Shown here in pieces: positions 42,416-53,329 of a stretch of 64,000 bases of DNA; position 1 is the first letter of the stretch, and the number at the start of each line of letters is the position of its first letter. The notes below the pieces were generated by a model. The model had not been told where the DNA came from, did no database searches, and saw nothing but the letters and a program-made list of their open reading frames with translations. The stretch lies in assembly GCA_007570785.1 (NCBI GenBank), contig ML661900.1, positions 2,887,126-2,951,125 on the forward strand, read 5' to 3'. This stretch comes from Antilocapra americana (lineage: Eukaryota; Chordata; Mammalia; Artiodactyla; Antilocapridae). The position numbers and the translations under genes were made by a program.

Positions 42416-42705
42416 CCACTCAGTCGAGTTCAGTCACTCAGTCGTGTCCAACTCTTTGCAAACCCATAAACTGCAGCACACCAGACTTCCTTGTCCATCA
42501 TCAATTCCTGGAGTTTCCTCAAACTCATGTCCATTGAGTCAGTGATGCCATCCAACCATCTCATCCTCTGTTGTCCCCTTTTCCTCCCACCTTCAATCTT
42601 TCCCAACATCAGGGTCTTTTCCAACGAGTCAGCTCTTCACATCAGGTGGCCAAAGTATTGGAGTTTCAGCTTCAATATCAGTCCTTCCAATGAATATTCA
42701 GGACT
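42416..42705 (-). mobile_element. BovB LINE 3' end, short
   Basis: Minus strand encodes the same ORF2 C-terminal motifs as the 18.5-kb copy ([32 protein letters not shown]) up to the terminal stop. 5'-truncated to about 290 bases. Confidence 0.92.
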
Positions 42706-43168
42706 GATTTACATTATACTCTTTCTTATTTACTCTAAATTATCTTAATGCTGAAGGTTTTCATATAGTTTTTTTTCTCTTTTCTGAGGCAAGATCCAAC
42801 GTGGGGAGATCTATATATGGAAAAAGTTAATTAAACTTGATTTTTTCATGTTTAATTTTATTAAGAAAATGGAATTTTTAAAATATTCAGACTTTATTGC
42901 TACTAATACATGAAGAAAATAATAAGTTAGCTATGTTTACAATGTCAGTTGAGAAGAACTTTCAAATATGCGTAATTCCTAATATGCCACAATATTAAAA
43001 ATGGCTTTAATTTTATATATTTTATTTCATAACTGTTATGTAAGTCATCAACAGTTTTTGAAATAAATGGCTTTTTAAAGACTATAAAAAAAGAAACTAG
43101 ATGATTTTGGCTTTTGTTTTCTACAAATTTCTAAGCCTCATTGTTATGAAGATTTTTAATATCCATCT
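42706..43168. other. AT-rich, no gene recognised
   Basis: Very AT-rich, no open frame of interest; probably includes decayed L1, given L1 text right of the next SINE cluster. Confidence 0.4.
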
Positions 43169-43180
43169 AGCCAAAAAGAA

Positions 43181-43446
43181 GGCAATGGCACCCCACTCCA
43201 GTACTCTTGCCTGGAAAATCCCATGGACAGAGGAGCCTGGTAGGCTGCGGTCCATGGGGTCGCTAAGAGTCGCACACGACTGAGTAACTTCACTTTCACT
43301 TTTCACTTTCATGCATTGGAGAAGGAAATGGCAACCCACTCCAGTGTTCTTGCCTGGAGAATCCCAGGGATGGGGGAGCCTGGTGGGCTGCCGTCTATGG
43401 GGTCACACAGAGTCAGACACGACTGAAGCGACTTAGCAGCAGCAGC
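43181..43446 (+). mobile_element. BOV-A2 dimeric SINE, perfect 12-bp target duplication
   Basis: Two A units in tandem: first ggcaatggcaccccactcca to tgagtaacttcactttcact, second tggagaaggaaatggcaacc to cgacttagcagcagcagcag. The 12-mer agccaaaaagaa at 43169-43180 and 43447-43458 shows a young insertion. The linker holds TTTCACTTTC (43301-43310). Confidence 0.96.
43301..43310 (-). promoter_or_regulatory. ISRE/IRF-like motif in BOV-A2 linker
   Basis: Minus strand reads GAAAGTGAAA, an exact GAAANNGAAA interferon-regulatory-factor core, within a longer GAAAGTGAAAAGTGAAAGTG run. Whether it is bound in any cell is unknown. Confidence 0.45.
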
Positions 43447-43503
43447 AGCCAAAAAGAACAACAGATGCCATAAGACACGAGTTAGACATAAATTGTTGTT
43501 GTT

Positions 43504-43706
43504 TTAGTCAAAAAGTTGTATTTGACTCTTTTGTGACTCCATGGATTGAACCCTGCCAGGCTCCCCTGTCCATGGATTGTTCCAGACAAGAATCCTGGAG
43601 TGGGTTGCCATTTCCTACTCCAGGGAATCTTCCCATCTCAGGGATGGAACCCTCGTGTCCTGCATTGGAGGCAGATTCTTTACCACTGAGCCACCTGGGA
43701 AGCCCG
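43504..43706 (-). mobile_element. Bov-tA SINE
   Basis: Plus strand from tail (tgttgttgttttagtcaaaa) to head complement (gccacctgggaagcccg). Flanks tagacataaat (43493-43503) and tagatataaat (43707-43717) differ at one base and are the target duplication. Confidence 0.94.
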
Positions 43707-43719
43707 TAGATATAAATAG

Positions 43720-44056
43720 GGGAGTAATAATTAAAATATGGAAAACTGCAGCAGTGAAAAATAAGTAACTACCAGTACACTCCAGTGATACTGGATAAAT
43801 CACACATGCATTATGCTGAGAGCAAGAAGTCAGCCACAAAAGGGCACATACTGCATGATTCCATTTATATGAAGTTCACCAACAGGCAAAACTAATTTGT
43901 GGTTGTGGAGGTCAGAACAGTTACTTTTGAGGTGGATAGAGACTGGGAGCAGGCATGAGAGAGCCTTTCAGGGTAATGGAAACTTTATATTGAGCTGGGC
44001 ATGGTTATACCAGTGTATACATATGAAGAAAGTCATGAAGTTATAAACTTAACTCT
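43720..44056 (+). mobile_element. L1 LINE 3' UTR remnant
   Basis: Sense text: cacatactgcatgattccat, ttatatgaagttcaccaaca, ggcaaaactaatttgtggtt and ggttataccagtgtatacat. Confidence 0.75.
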
Positions 44057-44249
44057 ACTGCTGTCCACCAGGCACCCCTTCCCCATAAAGTCTCTTGCTT
44101 GATTAGCACTTTTCTCCTCAGACAATTCATTTCTGAGTGTTAGGCAAGAGCCCACTCTCAGGCCCTGGAAGGGATGCCCCCTCTTCCTGTAACATTTAGA
44201 GCCTAGTTTTCCTCTTGCTTACATGTATGTTTGTGAACATGTGGTTCTT

Positions 44250-44457
44250 GAAAGTGTTAGTCGCTCAGTCGAGTGTCAGACTCTTTGTGACCCCATGGAC
44301 TGTAGGCCTCCAGGCTCCTCTGTCCATGGAATTCTCCAGGCAAGAATACTGGAGTGGGCTGCCATTCCCTTCTCCGGGGGATCTTCCTGACCTGGGGACT
44401 GAAACCAAGTCTCCTGCATCAGAGGCAGATGCTTTACTGTCTTAAGCCACCTGAGAA
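44250..44457 (-). mobile_element. Bov-tA SINE
   Basis: Plus strand from tail (agtgttagtcgctcagtcga) to a decayed head complement (ctgtcttaagccacctgaga). gaacat occurs just left (44235) and at the right end and may be part of the target duplication. Confidence 0.93.
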
Positions 44458-45196
44458 CATTTCAGTAAAACCTTTTTTTATTTCTCACATTATCTACTCT
44501 ATTCAGATAAAACAAAAAGCCTAACTTAGATTTTAGGTTAAGACAGAAATCTTTAGTCATTTGTAGTGAGTGTGAATGACAAAGAGATAGGCTATTAACT
44601 AGCAAAATCCGAATCTAAAAATACATTTAAGGGTATGGTTCTCTACTAATGACTCCCCCTGACAAAAGCATTACTTGGATATCAGTGAATGAACTAAAAA
44701 TGGAAGTGAGAAAAGTTTGAGCCCTTTTTGCAATGGATGAATGTTTGTGAGGCTATTAAGTGAAAAGGATTCAGAAACAAGGGGATAAATGCCATGCTAA
44801 TTTGGGATTGAATGGAATAATGGGATGATCTTGGAAATACAAGAATCCTGCTTAATGGGACTTGTCTATCTGCAATTCAATAAAACAATATAGTTAAATT
44901 CAAAGAGATAAAGGCTGTAAGCACTCAGAACAAAATTACAGAAATAAATTTGGTAAAGAAGACCATATGAAACACCCACTGCAGTTGAGATGAGGGTCAC
45001 TGTTCCACATCTGACATCTTTAACTCTTGAGCCTTGGGGCTGGCACCCCAGGGAACACAGAATCTACCGACTAGAAGCTAAAATCAGCCTTGGAGTGGGT
45101 TCAGAGAGACTCTGTTCAGACTTGAGAAGCTATAACACATGTTTCAAGATCTAAAATATCCTACCATAAGGGCATTTTCAAAGACACTGGTGATTG
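44458..45196. other. no gene or repeat recognised
   Basis: A 740-base single-copy-looking block of AT-rich sequence. No coding signal; no named repeat. Confidence 0.4.
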
Positions 45197-45208
45197 GGGG
45201 GGGGGGGG
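45197..45208 (+). repeat. poly-G run
   Basis: About twelve consecutive G followed by aaa, a likely sequencing-error or slippage hotspot. Confidence 0.9.
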
Positions 45209-45209
45209 A

Positions 45210-45500
45210 AATACTGTATTTTTAAAAAAATTAAAAGAAAGTGGGACGAATTGAGAATAGCATTGAAACATATGTATTACCATGTGTAAAATAGACAGCT
45301 AGTGGGAAGTTGCTGTAGAACACAGGATATTCAACCCGATTCCCTCTGACAACCTAGAGGGTGGGATGGGGTGGGGACGTGGGGGAGATTCAAGAGGGAG
45401 GGGACGTATGTATACTTAGGACAGATTCACGTTGTTGTATGGCAGAAACCAACTCAACATTGTAAAGCAATCATCCTCCAATTAAAAATTTTTTAAAAAT
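45210..45500 (+). mobile_element. L1 LINE 3' terminus
   Basis: Sense L1 tail: agacagctagtgggaagttg, acctagagggtgggatgggg, attcacgttgttgtatggca, acattgtaaagcaatcatcc then A-rich. Same tail type as at 13.7, 42.1 and 59.1 kb. Confidence 0.88.
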
Positions 45501-46227
45501 TGAAAGAATGGAAACAATGAAGAAAAAGTGACCTGATGGTAAGGTGCCAGAGAAAGATGTGTTTAAGCCTGTAGTCCCAGGAGCAGTTAATAATAGCACA
45601 CGCTTTCACTCTCAAAGAGTCTGGATGGAGCGATAGATCAGTGTCCGGATTTGGATGGTAAGTCACATGATCATTCTACCAAAGAGAGGAAATTAGCCAG
45701 AGGACCCTTCTGCCATTTTCAAGTGGTGTAGATACATACCCAGCCTGGCTGGCTGGCCACCCAACGTGTCCCTGCCCTGCTGAGAGGTCCTCGTCACCTC
45801 TGCCTTGCTGGGTGTTCAGGAGGGCTGGAGACCCGTGCTTAGCTCCTGCGCTGCTCTGGTGCCACCTACAGGCTGCCTGGGCGAAGCGCCTCTTCCTTCC
45901 CTGCCTCCACTCCTTTGCTCAGCCTTGAACTTGGCCAAAAGAGCTTCAGAGCACGAAAACAGGGCCTATGAGGTGGGCAGGAACCAGGCAGAGAATCCCA
46001 GTTTATGGAATCAGAAGGGTCCAGCTGGAACCAACAAAGCCAAGTTCCTCCTCTTCCTACCCCTGTCCCGCCTATGTTTATGTACGGAAAGATGAGGCCT
46101 AATTCAGAGATCTGATTGGTAGGATTGTGAAGTATACAGCTGGAGCCTCCCTGGTACTGTTCTCTCCATCCATTTCCACATACCTCTCGCCTTCCATCTT
46201 TAACAAATACATTAGGATGGTGGAGAA
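45501..46227. other. no gene or repeat recognised
   Basis: Single-copy-looking. A 96-codon frame at 45805-46095 (plus) has no recognisable feature. Confidence 0.4.
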
Positions 46228-46400
46228 GGGCACTTAAACTTACAAAGCTCCTCCTGTGGGCTGAGCACAGAGTGGGCCCTATACATATATTACCTCCATC
46301 CTTGCAAATGGTGAGAAGTAGGTGGTTTACTCAACAGGGATATAGAACTGGAGTGGTCTAGTGACTTGCCCATGGGCCCTCAGTGGAATTTGAATGCAAG
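46228..46400 (+). mobile_element. MIR SINE, diverged
   Basis: Sense MIR-like: cttacaaagctcctcctgtg, gccctatacatatattacct, gtgacttgcccatgggccct. Confidence 0.55.
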
Positions 46401-46784
46401 AATCTTTGCTTCCAAAACTGGTACTCTTTTTGAACCTCTGACTTGAGCGTTATTTGCAAAATGCAAAGCACCCCATAGAAATCTAATATGATTCATAATA
46501 AGGCTGGACTGCAAACAAAAATAAGAGGAGTCTTTCCTTTGGGCTATAATTTTCTCAACAAACATATCACTCTATATAACTTGGGTTATCTCTTAGGAAA
46601 ATGAGTGCAGCATGATTATGAATGCAGTTTGTTTGATAAACAATATCTGTCCCAACATGAGATCTTGTGGATCTTAGGTATTGAAGACAAGAAAACCTTG
46701 TGTTGGACATTTTCTAAGAGGTTCTTTATAAAATAACTGGGGAGCTCAGAGCCCCCAAATTCCTTCTTGTCTGACCACCAGTCC
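46401..46784. other. no gene or repeat recognised
   Basis: Single-copy-looking, no coding signal. Confidence 0.4.
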
Positions 46785-47205
46785 CCCTTCTTTGAGTAAA
46801 TAGTCTTTCTCTCCTATTATGAATTGAATGGCTGTTTTCCCTCCCTGTCTTCCCTAACCCATTCATAAGTTGAAGCCCTTCAGATCCTTGAAGGTACACC
46901 CTCCCACCTCGGGACCTTTGCACATACAGTTCTTTCTTCTAGAAATACCTCTCCTAGAATAGTGAACTCCTGCTCAAGTCTCTTTTGATTGGGATATTGA
47001 CTATGCATCCCCTCAACACAGATTTCCTACTAATATGCCCTTGTATCTCCGTATACTTTTCCAGGTAAATAAGTTTGACCACGTAATTCAAGGCCATCTC
47101 CTTCACTAGACAGTAAGCTCCATGACAGCAAGGGCTGGGCTAGTTTTTGAACACTATTGTAACTCCAGCACTTAGCACTGTATTTGGCACAAACTAGAGG
47201 CTATT
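46785..47205 (+). mobile_element. L2 LINE 3' end
   Basis: Sense L2: cacctcgggacctttgcaca, atacctctcctagaatagtg, cactagacagtaagctccat, gacagcaagggctgggctag and tagcactgtatttggcacaa. Confidence 0.75.
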
Positions 47206-47425
47206 TGGGAGCTTCCTGGCTGGCTCTAGTGGTAAAGAACCCACCTGCCAATGCAGGAGATGTAAGAGACCAAGGTTTGATCCCTGGGTTGGGAAGATCC
47301 CCTGGAGAAGGGAATGGCAACCCACGCCAGTATTCTTGCCCAGAGAATCCCATGGACAGAGGACCCTGTCCAGACTATAGTCCATAGGGTTGCAAAATGT
47401 TGGACACGACTGACATGACTTAGCT
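47206..47425 (+). mobile_element. Bov-tA SINE
   Basis: Head gggagcttcctggctggctc, B box aaggtttgatccctgggttg, A unit, tail ttggacacgactgacatgac. Inserted at the L2 3' end. Confidence 0.93.
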
Positions 47426-48094
47426 TGCATGCAGAGACCATTTGTACCAAGTACATAGGCTGTGTGGGCTTGTGTCACCTGTGTACACAGGAAATAGTGT
47501 GGAGGGAAAAAGGAGAAACAGAAGGACTTCTCCACCTGGCCCAAGGCTGCTGGGCTTGTTCAGTCTGCTATCACGTGTCAGGTGGTATCAGGAAAAAAGA
47601 GTTCTATTTTCCCTTTGCATTCAAAACAAGGGTTAAAGAGCAGAAAGTCTGCACCACTCCACCGGGGTCAATGTCCCTGGGGCTTTTCAGATGAGGGCTG
47701 TGAGTCAGTGCCTCCCTGGTCTGCAACGCTGCCTCTGCATGTGTATGGAAGGCTGTATTACGCACTCTTGCACTCAGCCAGCTGGGCCCTTCTAACTTGA
47801 GCTTGTGTCAGTTGCTGCCTTTGGCCTGCAAAAGATGAATTCCTGTTGGCCAGCGCAGAGTGCCTAGCAAAGCCTGAGGCCAAAGGCAAAGTCCGAGGAG
47901 TGTTGAGAATTCTGATGGGATGTCTGGGTGGGCCCTGGAAATGCAGGGTGGGAGGCACTGGAGAGCTCCCCTAGCCCAGTTTCTCCCTGGTATGTGTCTT
48001 ATCATGGTGATAGTGGGGAACTTGAATCAGAACTCCACCTTCTGCCTCCCAGACCCGTGTTTTGCCACACAGTTGCCTGAGAGAACCTGGCATG
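47426..48094. other. no gene or repeat recognised
   Basis: Single-copy-looking. Overlapping frames of 60-90 codons on both strands with no recognisable features. Confidence 0.4.
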
Positions 48095-48245
48095 TCGTGG
48101 GTCCTTGATAAACAAATGTTTGTGAAATGAACCAAGCCCTAATTCCACAATGACAAACTGAAGTCTGGAGAGGTTCCATGGCTTTTCCAAGGTCTCCTAG
48201 CCAGTCCTGGCAGAGGCAGAGCCGAACCAAGTTCTCCTGAAACCA
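48095..48245 (+). mobile_element. MIR SINE fragment
   Basis: Sense MIR: aaactgaagtctggagaggt, tccatggcttttccaaggtc and gccgaaccaagttctcctga. Confidence 0.6.
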
Positions 48246-48253
48246 GGCCAGGT

Positions 48254-48431
48254 AGGGTTACCAGATAAAATATAGGACTCCCACTTAAAAGTGAATTTCA
48301 GATAGGCAACAGATAATATTTTAGGACACATATGTCCCAATTATTTTCATTTAAAAATTATTTATTGTTGATTTGATGTTTGAATCTCACTGGACATCCT
48401 GAACTTTCATTTGCTAAATCTGGCCACCCTC
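48254..48431. mobile_element. palindromic DNA-transposon MITE
   Basis: Ends agggttaccagataaaat and (reverse complement of the right end) agggtggccagatttagcaa are terminal inverted repeats. The interior cagataggcaacagataata also has a partial mirror copy near ttatttattgttgatttga. Fits an ancient short MITE (MER53-like from memory). Confidence 0.65.
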
Positions 48432-48644
48432 TGCCTGGGGTTTGTTCCCTTTCTCCATGAGCTGCTGTGACCTCCTTTTGTTGCACCATACTAGGCACAT
48501 TGGGTGCAAAGAGGAATAAGACAGATCCTCTGCCCTCAAGGAACTCCCAGTCTAGAGATAAGAATAAAAACAGAAACCTCCAAAGCTATGCAAAATACAT
48601 TTCTGAGAATTTGGGAGCCCTTGTTGGAACAGGTATAATAATAA

Positions 48645-48812
48645 TAGTTGCTCAGTCATTTCTGACTCTGTGAACAGTCCATAGGATTCTCCAGGCAAGA
48701 CTACTGGACTGGGTAGCCATTCCCCTCCTCACAGAATCTTCCCAACCCAGGGATCAAACCTGGGTATCCTGTATTGCAAGCAGTTTCTTTACCTTCTGAG
48801 CCATCAGGGAAG
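48645..48812 (-). mobile_element. Bov-tA SINE with internal deletions
   Basis: Plus strand from tail (ttgctcagtcatttctgact) to head complement (gagccatcagggaag). The segment usually reading ccccatggactgtagcccac is mostly deleted. Confidence 0.9.
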
Positions 48813-48849
48813 AGTTATAGTATCCCTGGAAGAAGTATAGCTTTAGAAT

Positions 48850-49700
48850 TTAAAAGAAACCAGGATTCACAGAATAGACTAGAAAGTCCAGAAACAAATC
48901 TAAATTTTCGTGAGAATATATATTAAAATGTAATAAAATGGCATTTGAAATCCTCAAGGAAAGACAGGCTTATTAAATAAGTTATGGTAGAGCAATGAAT
49001 TTCCTACTTGGAAAAAATCATTAGATCATTACTGCTTTAAACTTCATATCAGAAATTAATTCCAGTTCTTGTAAAGGCTTAGGTGTTAATAATAAAAACT
49101 ATAAACATACTAACAAATGAATAAAAAATAAAAATTGGTTTTTCTATAATTTTGGGGATGATTAAGGACTTTCTAAGTATGAGACTAAAAGAAAAATGTG
49201 TTACATCACTAAAAATTTTGTTTTTCTCTGTTTGTCTTTTTATCTTTTAATTTGTTTTTCTGATATCTCATAACATGTAGACATTTTGATTTCTACACAA
49301 TGAAATAGATCAAAGTGTGGAAATAATATTTCCACTATTTAAAGTACTTGTCAGCTAATGGGAAAAAGACAAGCAAAATAATAAGAAAAATGAGACAAGG
49401 AAATGAAGGGTAATTCAGAAAAAAAAATACAAATGACCAAAGAATATGTAAAACAATATTAAATTTCACTAGTAAGTTTTTAAAATGCAAACCCAGTGTT
49501 AATTTGAGAAAATGGGCCTTTCATACACTGCTGAGAATGTAAATTGAACCAACTTTCATAAAGGCCAATTTGGCAATATCTATAAAAGTCTTAAATCTGA
49601 TCTGTAATTTCTAGTAATTATAAAGAAATACTGTTGTATATCAGCCATGACCTAACTAAGGGACACTTGTTACCATGTAGTTGATCACATTTTAAAAACT
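48850..49700 (+). mobile_element. old L1 LINE remnant
   Basis: A-rich sense strand with diverged ORF2-tail and 3' UTR text: gaatagactagaaagtccag, taccatgtagttgatcacat, acactgctgagaatgtaaat and gaccaaagaatatgtaaaac. No frame. Confidence 0.6.
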
Positions 49701-49712
49701 GAAAACACTATA

Positions 49713-50105
49713 CAGTGGTCCCTCACATCCATGAATGGTTTGTTCCAGGACCCCCACAGATACTGAAATCATGGATGTTCAAGTCCCTTCTATGAAATGA
49801 AATGGTATTTTGATATAACTCACACACATCCTCTCCTGCATATACTTATTTCTAGATTATAACACCTAATACAATGTAAATGCATGCAGCAAATTCAAGT
49901 TATGCTTCCTGGAACTTTCTGGAATGTTTTTGAATATTTTTTTGGTCACACCCCACACATGTGGGATCCTTGTTCCCCGACCAGGGATCAAACCCTCATC
50001 TGCAGCATTGGAAGCAAGGAATCTTAACCACTGGACTACCAGATTAAGTCCACTGAATAATTTGGACTCATGGGTGTAGAACCCATGGATACAGAGGGTT
50101 GGCTG
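49713..50105. mobile_element. Tigger/pogo-like MITE split by CHR-2
   Basis: Starts cagtggtccctcacatccat and ends gatacagagggttggctg. Interior atggatgttcaagtcccttc and ctcacacacatcctctcctg match the 18.2-kb copy. TA precedes it (49711-49712). A CHR-2 lies inside at 49938-50053. Confidence 0.75.
49938..50053 (-). mobile_element. CHR-2 SINE nested in Tigger-like MITE
   Basis: Plus strand: tttttttggtcacaccccac, gaccagggatcaaaccctca, cttaaccactggactaccag and ttaagtcc, the head complement. Confidence 0.85.
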
Positions 50106-50223
50106 TTAATGTCCAGCAATAAGGTTTTAGCTGAATTATTAAGCAATATTCTCATTATGAGTCAGCATATGCAGAAGAGACCCTGTTGGAAGCCATGGAT
50201 CTTCCTGCCCTTAAAGGGCTTAT

Positions 50224-50441
50224 GGTGGTGGTGGTGTTTAGTCGCTAAATCACATCCAACTCTTGTGCCCCATGGACTGTAGCCTGCCAGGCTCCTTTGC
50301 CCAGGGGATTCTTCAGGCAAGAATACTGGAGTGGGTTACCATTTCCTTCTCCAGGGAATCTTCCCAACCCAGAAATCGAACCCAGGTCTCCTGCGTTGCA
50401 GGCAGATTCTTTACTGACTGAACTATGAAGGAAGCCCCTAG
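50224..50441 (-). mobile_element. Bov-tA SINE
   Basis: Plus strand from ggtggtggtggtgtttagtc (the tail, expanded into a GGT microsatellite) to head complement ctatgaaggaagcccc. Confidence 0.93.
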
Positions 50442-50849
50442 GACACCCTAATTTCAACTGCATTCCCCAAGTTTGTAATAAGGTATAAACAGTACACCTT
50501 ATACAAATAAGTATTTATTTCATTTTAAACATTAAATGCAAAATTTTCTTTTCTGGAAGAGGCAGGCCAGTGAGCTAGAAGTATAATACCTTATAATAGA
50601 ATGGATCTATAAAAATAGTTGCTGCCAAGTGGCTTGAGAACATTTTATTCTCCTAAAAGGATTATATATCCCACACACAAAAATAACATCTCCCCATACC
50701 TACCCATAATCTCCTTTGCTTACCCAGGACTTGGAATCATCAAAATGAAATATACTTTTACCTGAGTTCTTAAAAATCCACAAGTGATTGGCTTGACTCT
50801 CTGCTACCTGGGGGTGATCCTGAGTTGGGGTCAGAAAGGAAGGGCCAGG
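50442..50849. other. no gene or repeat recognised
   Basis: AT-rich single-copy-looking sequence without coding signal. Confidence 0.4.
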
Positions 50850-51010
50850 CTCTCAGAGCTGACATCTCTGGGTTCAAATGGCACAGCCAACATCTCCTAT
50901 TGAGGCCAACTTAGATTAAGTTGCTTAGTGTGTCTGAGCCCCCATGCTCTCATCCATGAAATGGGAATAAATTGCCCAGATTTGTTGAGAGGATTAAAAG
51001 ACCAAATCTC
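50850..51010 (-). mobile_element. MIR SINE
   Basis: Antisense MIR: catctctgggttcaaatggc, gattaagttgcttagtgtgt, ctcatccatgaaatgggaat and gttgagaggattaaaagacc. Confidence 0.75.
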
Positions 51011-51269
51011 CATAGGCAATACCACCATGCCAGGTTCCATGCTGATTCCAACCCCTGCCTATGTCAACTTCACCCTCCAATTTTTTTTTTTTTTAATTTT
51101 TGTTCTTTCACCCTCCAATTTTGAGATCCCTCAATTTCATCTACTGGCCCGGTGAGGCTAGCCTTCAGATGTGAGTTTCTCTGCTGTCTTTGATATGTCC
51201 TTTTCCCAGGGCACCAAGCAAGGCCCACTGGTTAGGAAAAAGGAGATGAAGAGTCTCATTCCAGAGGCA

Positions 51270-51375
51270 GAAGCTGTGACCTCCAACTCTGGGCTTTGAC
51301 TCCCTGTGTGGCCTGAGGCCAACCCCTGTCTGATCCACGCTCCACTTTCTCTGGTCTGAAATGAGACACTTGAAC
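51270..51375 (-). mobile_element. MIR SINE fragment
   Basis: Antisense MIR: aactctgggctttgactccc, tgtgtggcctgaggccaacc. Confidence 0.5.
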
Positions 51376-51484
51376 CAGCTATCTCCACAGCCTTTCCTGT
51401 GGTCTTAAGATGAAGCGTTCACTTCTCAACTAAGAAGATGGTCTGGCAAAAGCATGTGAAGTGTAATTCAAACCTAGCAGCTTG

Positions 51485-51672
51485 TGGACTTCCCTGGTGG
51501 TCCAGGGGTTAAGACTCTGCTCCCAACGCAGGGCACCTGGGGTTGACTCCTGGTCAGGGAACTAGGTCCCACATGTCGCAACTCAGGGTTTGCATGTCGC
51601 CGCTGAAGATCCCACATGCCACAGTGAAGACCTGACGCAGCCAAATAAACAATAAAGCAGTAACAACAAATT
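51485..51672 (+). mobile_element. CHR-2 SINE, perfect 10-bp target duplication
   Basis: Head tggacttccctggtggtcca, B-box region ggggttgactcctggtcagg, body gaagatcccacatgccacag, tail aaataaacaataaagcagta. The 10-mer tagcagcttg is at 51475-51484 and 51673-51682. Confidence 0.93.
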
Positions 51673-51682
51673 TAGCAGCTTG

Positions 51683-52327
51683 GCTGAGGTCGTGAAGGGT
51701 CCTTACGTGGTTGAAGGGAAGGTGACCATGCCCAACCTGCTCCGACATCCCCTTCAAAGGAACGAGGCCTCTGGGCTACTGTTTTATGGTGCTTCAAAGG
51801 GAAAGGCCCTTCGCTGCTGCCTGTCTTTCTCCAGTTTACCTGTTCCTACAACTTCACCTCTATTTTCTTTGCCCAACAATTTGAAGTTTGTAGGTTTTCT
51901 TAGAGAAGCAATGCTCTGATCATTCGTGGGGGTGAGGTGGAGTAGGGGAGAGGGAATCATCTCATACCATGAAGGGAGCCTGCTCCATGGCGACAAGACA
52001 GCCTTTATTAAAGGGGCCATGCCCCTACTGAGTGATGTGACAGGTTCCTCTGCCCCAGACCTGGCACTGTTGTTTGTGATGATTTGGCTTGGGGAGATGA
52101 CAACAGAACATCATGAAGCTTAAGAAGATGCTTTCTTCTCCATGGAAAGCCTTGGCAAAAGCAGCAGTCCCACCAGAAAGGACAGGGAGCCAGAGAGGCC
52201 TGCAAGTCCCAGAAGGAAAACTGTCTGTGGATGGGGCTGTAAAATGAGGGCTGGATTCAGCTCATAACAGTAACAAAGGCTGGGATTCTTGTGATGACAA
52301 TGTCAGAGCCCTAAAGGAAAGGATGAC
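51683..52327. other. no gene or repeat recognised
   Basis: Single-copy-looking; overlapping 65-79-codon frames on both strands lack recognisable features. Confidence 0.4.
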
Positions 52328-52470
52328 TCAAGGGTAGTGGAAAAGCCTCTGGACTTGTTATGTGACCCTAGCCAGTCACTTTCTTTGCTTATTTCTCCAT
52401 CTTTACAAGCAGAGGATTGGACTAGGTCAAAGATGCCAAATAGGTTTCGTCTCTTGCAGAATGCTGTGTT
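52328..52470 (-). mobile_element. MIR SINE
   Basis: Antisense MIR: ctggacttgttatgtgaccc, tagccagtcactttctttgc, gaggattggactaggtcaaa. Confidence 0.6.
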
Positions 52471-52689
52471 AGAAGAGATTCTGAGGTAGACCAGGCTTAA
52501 GGGGAAGGTGTGCCGTGAATGATTAGCAATGTCTGCCATGGGCAGGACTTTGGAAACTAGTGGCGTATATACCAACCATTTGCCATTTATAGATGAGACA
52601 ATCTTTAAAGTTACTTTCAGTTCTAAATCATGCTGTTAGACCCTGTGGTGTAAACAGATCTGAACAAAACCTTGTTAAACCAGCATTCT

Positions 52690-53215
52690 ATAACAAATTT
52701 GGATCAGAATAAGTCAATTATCAAATTTTTATGAAGTACTGACTGGCCAACTTGCAACCAAATTCTCACGAGGGTTAATTAATAAATTAGCATCCTACTG
52801 ACTTGTTTTAAAATTTACCTTCCTATAAGGGCAAGTTTCCCACCTTGTTTGCCTGTTTTGGGTGCCAGAATTTTGACTGTGATTGCCAAATGGGGATCTG
52901 CCTGGTTAAGGCTTCTACCTTCAGTCATACCTGGCAAGGTTCTTTAATTCAAGACTTTATAAAAATGACAAGAGGAATATGTTAGTGAGGGGGAGTTTAA
53001 ACTCTTACTGTAAATTTTTTTTTTAAGTTTATAATTTCATATGAAGAACCTTGAGGACAACTGTTTCTGTACTTCAATTATAGAGAATAGAATTGATTTA
53101 ATTCCTGCTTGATGACATTCTCTCATTATTGGTGCTTGCAGGAGCATTGTTTAATGTTTGTTTATTTTTAAAATGTAATTAGTGTTCTTTTTAAAGGGAA
53201 TTTACCCCTCAAAAT
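52690..53215. promoter_or_regulatory. candidate conserved non-coding element, AT-rich with TAAT cores
   Basis: Non-repetitive AT-rich block with gggttaattaataaattagc near 52773 and atgtaattagtgttc near 53175, plus tagagaatagaattgattta. No open frame. The clustering of homeodomain-type cores outside repeats is what suggests an enhancer; this is inference. Confidence 0.25.
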
Positions 53216-53329
53216 GAAGGTTAGGACCTTGTCAGCAACACTGACCTGTGTACATGGTACTTCTCCATGCCCCAGTCTTTCCATCACATCCACTTCCCTA
53301 CCCCCTACTCTAGGTAACCACTTTCCTGA

